DNA of 64,000 bases from Mastigamoeba balamuthi (Eukaryota; Evosea; Mastigamoebida; Mastigamoebidae), in NCBI GenBank assembly GCA_902651635.1, contig CACRSC010000019.1, forward strand, positions 124,001 to 188,000, written 5' to 3'. Both the position numbers and the translations under genes were made by a program. Positions 10,943 to 22,302 of this stretch are shown in pieces (position 1 is the stretch's first letter; every line of letters starts with the position of its first letter). The notes under the pieces were generated by a model, which did no database searches, had not been told where the DNA came from, and was given only the letters and a program-made list of their open reading frames with translations.

Positions 10943-11437
10943 TTACACTCGCCGTGCTGAGCTGCACACAATCAAGCAGCGACGCCTCCCCATGCTACCG
11001 GCGTTGTGCGAGCAGCTGTGTGAGAGGACCCGTCCTCTGGGGTTGCAGCGGTACCTGCAGGGGGTCCGGCGCTGCTCCTCGGCGATGAGCTGCGAGAGGC
11101 TGGCGTCCCTGCCGTCGTCCTCGTCCTCGGACGAGCCGCAGTAGCCGTACGTCCGGGCCCTGCTGTCCGCGATTCGCCACAGCCGCCGCTCGACAGACGC
11201 GAAGGACCCCTGCCGTGCGGCGCGCGCCAGCAGCCCCACGGCCAGGCGCCGCGCGTCGTTGGCGTTGCGCGGCTGCCCTTGCGCCCCCGCGGACGCCGCA
11301 GCGCGCCTGCGCCCGGCTCGCCGCTCGGGCCCCGCGCTGCCCGCGTCTGCCGCGGCGATCGCAGCGCTGGGGTCCCCGAAGAAGACGCAGTAGCTGGACG
11401 ACGACGAGTTGGAGACGAAGCCCACTCGCACCTTCAT
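10943..11437 (-). CDS. Unknown protein with N-terminal FVSNSSSSSY motif
   Basis: The ATG at 11437 opens MKVRVGFVSNSSSSSYCVFF. This short N-terminal signature (basic/hydrophobic strand, then F-V-S-N-S-S-S-S-S-[FY]) is one I recall from hypothetical proteins scattered over bacteria, phages, giant viruses and protists, always at the extreme N-terminus; its function is unknown. The rest is Ala/Arg-rich and ends in an acidic patch, GYCGSSEDEDDGRDASL, before SQLIAEEQRRTPCRYRC. The last 40 residues may be intron read-through, so the C-terminal end is uncertain. It is divergent from the plus-strand focadhesin-like gene, with about 90 nt between the two starts, so the two probably share a promoter region. 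Confidence 0.5.
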   Translation of the reverse strand: MKVRVGFVSNSSSSSYCVFFGDPSAAIAAADAGSAGPERRAGRRRAAASAGAQGQPRNANDARRLAVGLLARAARQGSFASVERRLWRIADSRARTYGYCGSSEDEDDGRDASLSQLIAEEQRRTPCRYRCNPRGRVLSHSCSHNAGSMGRRRCLIVCSSARRV

Positions 11438-11525
11438 TTTGCGCGGGAACTGGAGATTTTTTGTACCGGAAAGATACACGAATCGAACCCAAAGATATTT
11501 CGTCGGTCGTTGTCCGACTACCACG

Positions 11526-14500
11526 ATGAGCGAACACAACGCGAGCGCCGCGCAGAAGCGCGCCGCAGACAGCGCTGCAGGCAGCGGCACGGGGAAGATT
11601 GGCGACAGGCTGGCGGGCCTGCTGGCGAGCGCGCAGCCGCTGCTGCTCCGCGAGGCCGCCGCGCAGCTCTCGTCCGCGCCCCGGGCCACTCTGGTCTCGT
11701 CGCTGCTGAGCCCCGTGCCCCTGATCGCCCTCGCTGCCGCCAAGCTGGTGCGCACAGCCCGTGGCCACTCTCGCGATTCTGTTTTTCCTCTGCGTTGATA
11801 TCTTCGATATCTAAATTTCCCCGATTCCCGATTCCTGTGTTGGTATCTTCAATATCTCCGCGATATCTGGAATCCGTGGCGAATCTGGGCAGCTGTCTGA
11901 GGAGGCCGCCAGGGGCGACTGGGAAGCCACGCTGCGCGACATCAGCACCGAGGCCTCGCTGGCCTCGTCCTCCCGGGCGCCGCACACGCTCGAGGGCGTC
12001 GTGATCGTCGCCCGCGCCGCGCTGCGTGCCGCCGCCTCTGCGGGGTCGCCGCCCCCGTCGCTGCACCCGCTCTCTGCCCTCTACGCGGCCTCCCCCGCCG
12101 CCGCCGTCTCTGCGCTCGCCTCGCTGCTGCACCCCGCCGCCGTAGACGCGCCGGTGGCGGCCTACCTCGCGCCCTACGCCCTCGAGACGCTCTGCTCCCG
12201 CTCGCGGCCGCCCCACGAGCGCTCGCGCGTGCTCGCCTGCCTCGAGCACTGCGCGAGCCAGTGCGCCCCCGGGCTCAGCAGTGGCATCTGCGCCCGCCTG
12301 CTGGCCGCCTCCGTGCCCGCCCTGCTTGCCGCCGGCGACCCCGCGCTCGCCGCCCGGGCCGCCGCGTCGCTGTCGCGCGCCGCCCTGCAGCCCCTCAGCC
12401 CCGCCGCCCGCTGCGCTGCGGCCGACGCCGTCCTCTGCGCGCTGTGCGCGGGCGCCAGGGACGCGGAGCAGCCGGCGTCGCCCGAGGACGCTGGGTGCGC
12501 GGCGGCGCTGGCGGCGGGGTCGCTGAGCCCCGCGGCGCCGCTTGTCCTCGCGTGCGCGCTCGACGACGCGCCCGACGGCCCCGAGCGCGTGTCGCTGTGC
12601 TCCGCGGTCGCCGCCGTCTGCGCAGACGCCGAGCGCTCGTGCGCGTTCGCCGCTGCGCTGTGCGTGGGGCCGCTGCTGTCGGCCAAGCTCGGCGGCGACG
12701 CCCGGACCGCAGCCGCCGCGTCCGAGGCGCTGGCGGTGGTGGAGCCCGCGGTGTCCTCGAGGAGCCCGCGCGGCGACAAGGTCGTCCTCCCCCCACTTCC
12801 CCCTGCCCGCCGGAGCTGCCAGCGTTGCTGAGTCCCCTGTTGCCCCTGCAGTGCTGCGTGGTCAGCGCCGCTGCCATGGCCGCCGCCCTGCCTGTGCGCC
12901 ACCCGACGCTCTACGCCCTCGAGACCGCTCGCTCCGAGATCTGCCCCGTCTGGCATTGTACGCCTGCCGCTCCCCAGCCCCTGCGGCCAGGAAGAGGGGG
13001 GGATGCAGCGCCGCGCAGCCCGCGTCTCACTGCGCCCTCGTCTTCGCTGCGCCTCCGCTGCAGCCCAGGGCGACGAGCGCCCGACGGCCCCGAGCGCGTG
13101 TCGCTGTGCTCCGCGGTCGCCGCCGTCTGCGCAGACGCCGAGCGCTCGTGCGCGTTCGCCGCTGCGCTGTGCGTGGGGCCGCTGCTGTCGGCCAAGCTCG
13201 GCGGCGACGCCCGGACCGCAGCCGCCGCGTCCGAGGCGCTGGCGGTGGTGGAGCCCGCGGTGTCCTCGAGGAGCCCGCGCGGCGACAAGGTCGTCCTCCC
13301 CCCACTTCCCCCTGCCCGCCGGAGCTGCCAGCGTTGCTGAGTCCCCTGTTGCCCCTGCAGTGCTGCGTGGTCAGCGCCGCTGCCATGGCCGCCGCCCTGC
13401 CTGTGCGCCACCCGACGCTCTACGCCCTCGAGACCGCTCGCTCCGAGATCTGCCCCGTCTGGCATTGTACGCCTGCCGCTCCCCAGCCCCTGCGGCCAGG
13501 AAGAGGGGGGGATGCAGCGCCGCGCAGCCCGCGTCTCACTGCGCCCTCGTCTTCGCTGCGCCTCCGCTGCAGCCCAGGGCGACGAGGCGGTCCTGTGGCT
13601 GCGGTCGATGGCCGACAAGATGGCCAGCGCGTCCGAGGTCACGCGCACGCTGCTGCTGTTCCTGCAGGCGTTCCTCGTGCACCCCCGCGAGGACGTCGCT
13701 GTCGCCGCGCTCGCCGTCGCCCGCCGCGCCGCCGAGCTCGCGCCAGAGGCCGCGCTGTCGCTGCTGCCCGTCCTGCTGCGCCTGCTCTTCGCGGACCCCA
13801 AGACGGGCTGCGTGCTGGCCGTCCTGGAGATCCTGCCGCTGTTCGCCGCGAGCTGGCTCTGCGTGACCAACGTGCTCCGGGTCGTCGCGCCGCTGCTCAA
13901 GCAGCCCGAGCTCTTCCCCGCGCTCGTCCGCGTGCTCTGCGCCGTGTGGAAGCGCGAGAAGCGCGTGTTCTCTGTACTGTTCCCCGAGATCAACAAGTAC
14001 TCACCCGAGATGCCCGCCGAGGCCCGCCTTGCGGTCGCCGCGTGCCTGCGCGACGTCTGCGAGCTCGACGCCGCGCGCGGGCTCGACCTCATCGACGTGG
14101 TCTCGCGCGTGCTGGGCAACGCGAGCGAGTCCGAGGCCGCGGTGTCGCTCGCGCTCGACTCTCTGCGGCTGCTCTGCGTGTCCGACGCCGTCGACCCGCT
14201 CGGCGCGTGGTCCATCGTCGCCCCGTCGTTCGGGGGCGCGGGCGAGGCGCGGCCGCTCGTCCTGCGCTCCCTGGCGCAATTCTTCGCGTGCGGCGCCCCC
14301 ACGATGGCCGCGTTGTCGCAGGACGACACCCCGAAGAGCCCGCAGAGCAGCGCCGAGAAGCCCCCCGAGCCCGCGGCGGCAGCGGGCGGCGCCCAGAGCG
14401 GCGAGGGTGAAGGCGAGGAGGAGGAGGAAGAGGGTGAGGACGAGAACGAGGACGACGGGGGCGCGGAGGGGTTTGCCCGCGAGTGCTTCCAAAGGCTGTG

Positions 14501-17500
14501 GGCGCTGCGCGTCCACGCGGACCCGCGCGTGCGCTCGGCGGCGCTGCAGTCGCTCTCGGCGTTCCCCGCCGCGCAGCTCGCGCCCCTGCTGCTCGAGGGC
14601 GACGAGCTGGCCCGCCTGGCTCTCGACTCTGCGTGCGCCGAGCCCGCCCGCGCCGTCGCCTCTGTACCCTGCCGCCTAGAGGGCTCGCGCCGCGGCCCGC
14701 TGCCCTCGTCGCTCTCCTCGTCCGCGTCGCCCGTGCAGCGCGTGTTCTCGGACGTCTCCAAGTTCGTGCGCTCCGCGTGCGCCCGCGCGACGCCCGCGAA
14801 CCGCACGGCGGCCGCGGCGGCCGCGTGCTGGGCGTCGCCGTCGTGGGGGGCCCTCGAGGACGCCCTCGCGACGCTGGACTCGGGCACCGACTGGTGCTCG
14901 CGCCTGACGACCCTCGGCGCCTTCTGCGGCCTGTGGAGGGGCATGTTGGGCCCCGAGCCCGCCTCCACCGCGCAGGGCGTCGTCAGGAAGGCCCTCGAGG
15001 CCTGCGCCGCGCTCAGGGCCCAGTCGCCCGCCTCGGGCGAGAACTGCTGCGTCGCGCTCGGGGCTCTGGCGCTGTCCCTCCCGCCCCAGTCCCGCGTCCA
15101 CGCCGCGGCGATACACGCGACGGTCAGGTGCGCCTCCCCGCCCAGCCGTCCCTCTCAGCGGGCCATCGCCGGGTTCCGCGCGTCTGATCGGCGCTCTCGT
15201 CGGTGGCGCCTGGCAGCTCGTGGGTCGAGGAGGCCGACGCGGAGCAGAGCACGGCAGACACGATCCGCTGCGGCCTGCGCGTGGCGTCGGCGTGCACGTC
15301 GGCCGCGCTCGCGCGCGACAGGCCCTCGGAGGCCCGCGCGCTGGCGCTGGCGCTGGGCGACGTCTGCGAGGCCGGCGGCGACTGCTGGCAGGCGCTGGGC
15401 GCGGCCGTCGGCGTCGCCGTGCTCTGCACTCGCCTCGCCGACGTCGCCATGTCCCCGGGCGCCTCGACCTCGCCCGCCGCCGACGAGTGCCGCGAGTCGG
15501 TCCTCGAGACGCACGAGCGCCTCCTGAGCCTCAGCGACCCGCGCACGCCGGCTGCCGCGGGCTGCGTGCGCGAGGGCGCGGTGGACTGGGGCCGCTTTGG
15601 CGCGGCCCTCGCGCTCTCCTACGCGGCCCAGAGCGCGTCGGCGTGCAGCGGCAGCCAGGCCGCCGTCGACGAGGCCCTCGGCGTCGCCCGCTGCGCCCTG
15701 CGCGCCCTCCGCGAGCGCTCCGCTGCCCCGCTGTGGTCCGCCGCGCACTGCCTCTCGGTTGTCCCGCTGGCCTCGTCGTCGCTGCTCGCGGGAACCCTGC
15801 CGCCCGCGAGCCTCGCGGAGCTGTTCGACGACCTCTGCGCGGCCGCCGCTGACGACGAGGCCCCGCACGCGCTGGCGCGGTCGTGCGCCTGCCTCGGCGC
15901 CGCGCTGCTGGCGCACTCGGCGGCGTGCGCGGGCGTCGACGTCGGCCTCGCCCGCGCGCTCGAGCTGCTCGTCGCGGCGTCTGCGTGCGCCGTCCCGTCC
16001 GTGAGCTCGTGCGCCGTCCTCGCCGCCGGCTGCCTGCTGGGCGCCGACGCCTGCGCTCCGCTGGGCGCCCCGGCGCACGTGCCCCGCGCCGTCGTGACGC
16101 AGCCCGCGCTCTCGGGCCTCGCGCAGCGCGTCGTCGAGTTCCTGCGCTCGACCGCCGAGGCCGCGCGCGGGCCCGCTGCTCGCGCCGCGCTGTGGGCGCT
16201 GGGGTCGCTCTCGCGCGGCCTGCCCGCCGTGGCCGAGAGCTCCGCGCACCCCGACACGGCGTTCGAGGGCTCGCCGGTCTGCCGCGCGCTCTTCTGCCTC
16301 GCGGACGACCCGCGGCTCGCGGGCTTCGCGCTGGGCTGCCTCGCCAGCGCCCAGCGGCTGCCGCCCGTCGCCTGGTCCGCGCTGCTGCTCCGCGTCGCCA
16401 ACGCGCGCCCGCAGGACGAGGCCGTGCGCGCCGACTGCGTGCGCTTCGTCGAGAGCAGGCTCGCGGCTGCGCCCGGCGGCGCGGTGCCGCGCGAGGTCGC
16501 CGCCGGCCTCGTGCAGCTGCTCTGCGGGTGGCTCGACGCCTCGGCGGTGCCCCCGCAGGCCCCGCGTGTGCAGGAGCTGCTCGTCCGCGCCATCCCGCCG
16601 CTCGCGCGTGTGTCGCCTGCCGACGGCCTGCGGGTCTGCGCAGGTCTTCTGCAGCCGGTGCCGTTCTCTAAGGTGAGCGCCGCCATTGCTGTAATTGAGC
16701 TCAGCTGGGCGCGGGTGTCCGTAGATGGCGGAGACTGCGAGGGCCGCGCTACTGGAGTCTGCGGAGGCGCTGACCAAGTGCGAGGTCCCGCTGCCGCCGA
16801 CCCTGCTGGCGGACGTGCACCGCGCGTGCCTCTCGCTGCTGTCGTCGCTCGAGTCGCCCGTCCGCACGTCCGCGCGCCCGCCCGCCCTGGACGAGCGCCT
16901 CGCGCGCGCCTGCACCGCCGTCGCTGCGTGCCTGTCGGCGCTCGGGGCGCAGCAGCAGCTCGAGCGCTTCCTCTCCGACTCGCTCGGCGATGCCGAGGCT
17001 GCGCTCAAGAGCGCCGTCGTGTGCGCGGGGCTCGTCGAGCGCGGATGCCTGCAGGCGCGCTCCGTCGGTCCCGCGCGCCGCTGGTGCTTCGCAGCGGACC
17101 CCCGCAGCGGGCCCAAGCACGCCGCCGCGCTGCTGGCGGCGCTCGAGGTCGCCTGTGCGCTGCCGCACGCCGCCAGCACAGCGGACTCGCTGGACTCGAT
17201 GCGCGCGAGCGCGAGCATGCTCGTCTGCGCCGCGGCCGCCGAGGCCGCGTCGATGACGCCGGACCTCCGCCTCCTGTGCCTGCCTCCGCACTCGAGGCGC
17301 GTCGCGCTCGCAGCAGTCGCCGGGAGGACCGCGGACGCCTCGGTCAACGGGTTCCTGAGCGCGGGACTGGCCCGCGAGTGCTCGGGGCAGGCGATGGCCG
17401 AGCGCGCTGCGGGGATGGCGGAGGCGCAGTACGTACCCGCGGGGCTGCGGTCCACGTTTGCCTCCGCGCTCGTGGGCGCTGGGGTGTGCACGCCGTCTTC

Positions 17501-17534
17501 GCTGAGTGCAGTGCTGCGCCTGTTGGGTCAGTGA
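11526..17534 (+). CDS. FOCAD: Focadhesin/RST1-like giant HEAT-repeat protein
   Basis: Starts MSEHNASAAQKRAADSAAG (ATG 11526). Exons run to about 11750, then about 11890-12780, a short exon CCVVSAAAMAAALPVRHPTL, about 13574-15126, about 15208-16672, and about 16724-17534 ending VLRLLGQ. The protein is about 1,700 residues of alpha-helical, Ala/Leu-rich repeats. The stretch ALDSLRLLCVSDAVDPLGAW...VAPSF...RPLVLRSLAQFF matches the block I know from focadhesin and plant RST1 (DUF3730 family), in which 'Leu-Cys-x-(Ala/Ser)-(Glu/Asp)-x-(Val/Ile)-(Val/Ile)-D...W' is followed by 'RPLxxKSL'. RST1 works with the exosome/SKI system in plants and focadhesin is linked to SKI stability in animals; a similar role here is inference. 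An acidic, Glu-rich loop lies at about 14400-14470. An exact 509-bp duplication inside it shifts the frame (separate entry), so as assembled the gene is broken, probably artificially. Confidence 0.65.
12571..13588 (+). repeat. Exact 509-bp tandem duplication within the focadhesin-like gene
   Basis: Copy 1 is 12571-13079 and copy 2 is 13080-13588. The unit begins CCCGACGGCCCCGAGCGCGT and ends GCAGCCCAGGGCGACGAG. It spans the end of one exon, an intron, a 100-nt exon and the next intron. Every position I compared is identical. The length is not a multiple of three, so copy 2 enters the exon in the wrong frame. Removing one copy restores a continuous splice path (SPRGDK, CCVVSAAAMAAAL, then QGDEAVLWLRSMADKM). 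A very recent duplication or, more likely, an assembly error. Confidence 0.9.
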
Positions 17535-17995
17535 AGCACTTGAAATCGCGTTTGCATCCGATGGCCAGCAAGATACGTGGTCTGGTGTGTCTATCTGGAT
17601 GTCAGCCCTGCCATGGGTCTGCGCTGTCGCCGCGTACTTGTGCCTTATCTTCGACACGCACCCGGCATAAGCACGGTATGCGCACGTCGTTCTTAGTGTT
17701 CTGTGGTGCTTCCCAAGTGGCGAACGAGCTCGGCGTTTCCGACCTCTGAATGACACAACAAATGCAGAGTTTCGTCACGCACGAGACACTTGAACAGCGT
17801 CCCGAAGGGATACGCTCGCGTCACTGTGCCACGAAGCAGCTTAGCGATCAGTACTGCGGCAGGTGGCAAGTGGGCTACAGGGCGGAGGAGCTGCATCACA
17901 CCCTCTTCCCAAATGCCCCGGAACCTGATGAGCACTGCTGGGCGTTCATTTCTGTTTGGGTCCCCGATGGTAAATCGGTTCTTGTTGTGTGATGG
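17535..17995. other. Convergent 3' spacer
   Basis: Lies between the stops of the focadhesin-like gene (plus) and the ADP-ribosylglycohydrolase gene (minus). A minus-strand frame (about 17693-17935) has no recognisable signature. I see no RNA gene or repeat. Probably 3' untranslated sequence and terminators of both genes. Confidence 0.4.
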
Positions 17996-19267
17996 CTATA
18001 GGTATTGCGTGAAGGGGCACACGGGGTGAAGCCCCTTGCCCGTTTTCGGTACACCCAGTGGCCAGAGCTCTGGGGCGAGGGGGTCCCACGTGGGGATCAT
18101 GAGCGGCTCCCTCATCTCGTACCACTCGCCAGAAAGGCCCGCAGTGTCGAGTGCCGAGGCCACGATGCCCCCGACGATGGCGCAGTTGGTGTCAACATCC
18201 CCGTACGGGGTGGCGGTGAGCCACATGAGGTCAGCAAACGGCATCTTGGGGATCGAGAGGAACACGCAGCAGCACCACAGGCAGAAGGGAACCGTGTCTT
18301 GACAGGACGTCTTGTTGCCATCCCCGAGCACCTCGACTGCCCTGCTCAGCTCCTCCACGACGAACGGCACCTGCAGAGCGCGTGTCTTAGATCCGTCCGT
18401 GGAGCGGCAGAATGACTTACGCTGGACACCTTGCCGCAGTTCGAACGGACTTCGGATACCGGAGTATTCTGCAGGACGTAATGAAGCAGCTCTGAAGCGC
18501 TCCTCCCGCCCTGCGCCACGTAGGCCGCCGCGAGGGCTGCTGCAACCGCCCCGGCAACTGCTGGCCTCTCAGCAAAGACGAAAACAAAAGCAAGGGAGGC
18601 ACAACTCACTTCCTTCGTGGTGCGTGTGAGTGACCTCTGCCGAGAGGGTCGCCTCCCGAACGACAGCCTCCGTATCGCCTGCAAAGAACGCACCGAGCGG
18701 AGGCACTCGCATGGCCGACCCGTTGCCATAGCTTCGTGCGGGGTCGACTGGGTGTCAGTGGTTACTGCGGGCTGTGGGCATCGCAGTGGGGGGGCAGCAC
18801 ACGCACGACCCGGTGCCCCCGAACATCGCCGAGGACAGCTCTCGCCAGTTCTCCCCCTTCTGGCCGTCCATCTCCTTGAGGACCTCTACCATCTTCATGG
18901 TGTACGACCTCACCCCCAGCCTCCTGCCCACCAGCACAGCACAGCACAAGCACACAGCAGCGCCACAGTCACGGCCTGGAGGAAGCAAGCACAGGGCTGG
19001 GAGTGCGTGCCACTCGTTGCGGCCGAAGATGGCTGCGAGGTCCTGCTGGTGGCCCACGAGGGTGCCGTGGCGCAGCAGGGCCTCGAGGATGCCGGTGGCC
19101 ATCGCGGTGTCGTCGGTCCAGTACCACGGGGGCTCGGGCAGCTCGCGCCTGCGCACGACGCGGGCGTAGTCCTCGGCGTTGAGCACCGACGAGCGCAGGG
19201 TCTCGCCAAAGGCGTCTCCGTGGGCCAGCGCCTCGAGCGATAGCAGCGATCTGGTAATGTGCGACAT
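17996..19267 (-). CDS. ADP-ribosylglycohydrolase (ARH/DraG family)
   Basis: Starts at the ATG 19267 (MSHITRSLLSLEALAHGDAF). The family removes ADP-ribose from proteins or O-acetyl-ADP-ribose using two Mg ions. Visible metal-site motifs in order: GDAFGE (about residue 17), PPWYWTDDTAMATGILEALL (about residue 45), an internal exon with FAGDTEAVVREATLSAEVTH, then VAGAVAAALAAAYVAQGG, and in the last exon MWLTATPYGDVDTNCAIVGG, which is the C-terminal 'GDxDTxxAxxGxIxGA' metal-binding motif. All conserved Asp/Thr ligands I expect are present, so it should be active. About four introns. Cytosolic by appearance. Whether it acts on proteins or on small metabolites cannot be told. Confidence 0.85.
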
Positions 19268-19778
19268 GGCGTTGTGGTGTTCAGATAAAGAGGGCAGAAA
19301 TCAATCGACCGGAGCGTCGCCTCTCCTCTTGCCCGCTAACACAAACTTGTGAACCCTTGGGATCTCCAGCGCGCAGGATATCTCATCTCACCCATTGCAA
19401 TCGTCTCTGTTTTCGCATAAAGGGCAAATCGGGGCAGGTCCGCTGGTACTTCAACTGATCCGAGACGAATGTTGCTTTTGTTTGTGGAGGAATGCGCCCG
19501 CGGACGTTGAGAGCTGGTTGCGTGGAGGGGGGGAGTAGGAACGGGCACTCGGCCTCAGTGCGCCGTGCTGGAAAACAGAGTGCCAGACTTTGTGACGTGG
19601 GGGGACAGGGTGGCATGTCGACGACGTGCTGCTGGACAAACAAAGCAGGCAAAGGCACTCGATAAAACTTGGATTGGGGCAAAGAGGAAGGAGAGTGGGA
19701 GTGGGGAAGGGAGAGAGAGGGGGGAGAGTACACTAGGCTGGGGGAGTGAGAGAGGCGAAGGGGATAGAAGGGGTGTTG
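19268..19778. other. Intergenic spacer
   Basis: Lies between the start of the ADP-ribosylglycohydrolase gene and the stop of the WW-Rho gene. It contains a purine-rich (GA) tract at about 19680-19760 on the plus strand. No convincing coding frame, RNA gene or repeat. Confidence 0.4.
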
Positions 19779-22302
19779 TCACAGGATGGAGCACTTTGAC
19801 TTCTCCTTCTTGCGGCTTTGGCTGGGCGTGATGCAGGCCCTGATGGCCTCGTGGAACAGCACCTGCAGGCCCTCCTGCGTCCTGGCGCTGCACTCGAGGT
19901 GCTTCGAGGCCCCCAGCTCCTTGGCGAGCTTCTGCGCCTCCTCGGCCGTCACGGGGTGCAGCTTCTTCTCGGCGAGCCTCTGCAGCGTCTCGGGGTCGTT
20001 GCGCAGGTCCTTCTTGAGCCCCACGAGGATCACGCGCGCGTCGGGGCAGTGGTGGCTGATCTCCGGGTGCCACTTCTGGCGGCAGTTCTCTAGCGACGGC
20101 GGCGAGACGATCGAGTAGCAGAGCAGGAAGCAGTCGGTCTGCGGGTACGAGAGCGGGCGCAGTCGGTCGTACTCCTCCTGGCCCGCCGTGTCCCACAGGC
20201 CCAGGTTGTAGCCCTTGCCCTCGAACATCACGTTGCAGCTGTAGTTGTCAAACACCGTCGGCACGTACTCCTCGGGGAACGCGTTTGTCGTGTACGAGAT
20301 CAGCAGGCACGTCTGTTGTTCCCCCCGCGTTGCGTTCAATTTAATTGGAGCGGGGTCTCGCGGTAAGTTTGAATTCGAGATTCAATTCGGTTACCTTCCC
20401 GACGGCGCCGTCGCCGACAGTGACGATCTTGAGCGGCCGCACCGCGCTGCTGGCCACGCCGAACGCGGGCCCCGACGACCCCCCGGCCGCGCCGCCGCCC
20501 ATCGACGCCTGCGGGCCCGAGGACCCGAGCGTCGGCTGCTGCTGCTGCTGCCCCTGCGGGACAGGCGACGGCATCGGCTGCCCTGGCGCCGCTGCGGGCT
20601 GCCCGGCGGTCCTCGCGGGCTGCGGCGACGACGACGAGAGCGTGCTGGGCTCCCTCGACAGCACGCGGGGCGACGCCGAGCTGGCGACGGGCGCCACGGG
20701 CGAGGGGGCTGCGGGCTCGGCCCTGGGGCGCTCCCACTGGCTCGTGCGGTCGACGACGTTGACGTAGTAGATGCGCCCGCTGCCGGGGTCCGTGCGCTCC
20801 TCCCAGTTGGGCGGCAGGCCGTCCTCCTTCCTGGGCGGCGCCGTCGAGGGCGGCGGGATGTTGACGACCTGCGGCCGCGGCTTCTTGGGGCCCTCGGGGC
20901 GGTTCCACTGGCTCGTGCGCTCGACGACGTTGACGTAGTAGATGCGTCCCGTGTTCGGGTCCGTGCGCTCCTCCCAGTTGGGCGGCAGCTCGTCGTCGTC
21001 CTCCTCCTCCTCCTCCTCGCCGGCGTCCTGCTGCGCCGAGGCGGCTGCCGCTGCGGGGGGACGGAGTTCGCCAGCCGGTGAGCAAACGCATACACACAGT
21101 TTTCCCAATATCGGGAAAAAAAGAGGGGGGTGCGCGGGTTCGATCCCCTGTGAGGGGCATCTTTCCGCGTCCCGCGGGGACCGCGTGGGGAATTGAATTG
21201 GGGAGGGTACCCTGCTCCTGGGCCCGTGCCTCCTCCTCCTGCCGGCGGCGCTCCTCCTCCTCGAGCCGCAGGCGCTCGGCCTCCTCCGCGGCCAGGCGCA
21301 GGCGCTCCTCCTCCTCCTGCCGCTGGCGTTCGGCCTCCTCGGCCTCGCGGCGCAGGCGCTCCTCCTCCTCCTGCCGCTTGCGCTCCTCCTCTTCTGCGAT
21401 GTGGGGGAGGGGAGGGGGGAAGCAAATGGGCGTCGCCCACGTCTCAGCGCCCGGACTGGGTGGCGCAGTAGCCGTACCCTGGCGGAGGCGTTCCTCCTCC
21501 TCCTGCCGGCGGCGCTCCTCCTCCTGGCGCGCGTGCTCCTCTTCCTCCTGGCGCCTGCACTCGCGGCGCTCAGCACAGTCGTACAGGGGGCAGAGGAGGA
21601 GGGGGTTGCGATAGTCCGTTGAAAACCTCCACAGGGGGACAAAAGGACCCGCCATTAAGGCTAGCGTTGCCCACTGCCCCCCACACGCATGCTGGGGGGG
21701 GAGGTGGCACGGGGGGGGCTCTCTTCGCCCCCCGACGCCCCCGCGCGCGCGGCAGGCTGCGGGGGGTGTGTTTCGTCGCCGCTGATGCGTCACAGTGACG
21801 CTCCGACTGAGCGCCTAGCGGGAAATGCGAACGTACACAGCGAACACAAACCCCCAGGCGCATCAGAGCGCGCGCGCCGACGGGTGGCCGCGAAAGCCCG
21901 CGGGCAGGGTGCGCGGTGTGTGGTGTGGGTGGCCGTGTACGTGCCTGCGCTCCTCCTCCGCCTTGCGCGCGGCGTCGTCGGGCTGGGCGGCGGCCTGCGG
22001 GGGGGAGGGCGGGCGAGCAGGAGAAATTAAACCCCAGCAAAAATAGGGCGGAATTCAAACATAATTGAATTGAATTGGGTGGCGCGGGGCCCGCGGCCAC
22101 TGCAGCGGCCGGCGGGCGCCGGGGGAGGGCGGGCCCGGCTGCGCACGGGGCGTGGGACAGGCGGCACGTAGTTGGGGACCGGGGCCGTGGGGCGATCCCA
22201 CTGCGAGGTGCGGGCGACGAGATTCACGTAGTACTTTCGCTGCGTGTTTGGGTCGAATCTCTCGGCCCATCCGGCGGGCAGCGGCCCAAGGTCGTCGGCC
22301 AT
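19779..22302 (-). CDS. Three WW domains, coiled coil and Rho/Rac GTPase in one protein
   Basis: The start [20 protein letters not shown] (ATG 22302) opens directly into WW domain 1, ending TSQWDRP. Exons then give a Pro-rich linker, an exon RKAEEERR, and a highly charged coiled coil of repeated '[10 protein letters not shown]' units (about 21590-21480 and 21395-21210). WW2 ([13 protein letters not shown] to TSQWNRP, about 20990-20900) and WW3 ([13 protein letters not shown] to TSQWERP, about 20825-20740) follow, then a Pro/Gln linker. The GTPase begins [14 protein letters not shown], is interrupted by an intron inside the P-loop, and resumes [21 protein letters not shown]-motifs: [29 protein letters not shown] (usually TKxD) and ECSA. 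It ends [10 protein letters not shown], a polybasic CAAX box for prenylation. It should be a membrane-anchored switch that binds Pro-rich ligands. WW modules fused to a Rho protein are not standard Rho architecture. Confidence 0.88.

Noticed and set aside
12911-14968. Very long minus-strand open frame over the focadhesin-like gene
   Set aside because: Antisense of high-GC codons; Ser/Arg/Ala-rich low-complexity translation, and it crosses the artificial duplication.
21125-21160. Second tRNA B-box-like string (GGTTCGATCCCC) inside an intron of the WW-Rho gene
   Set aside because: Only three T-stem pairs form and no cloverleaf can be built around it.
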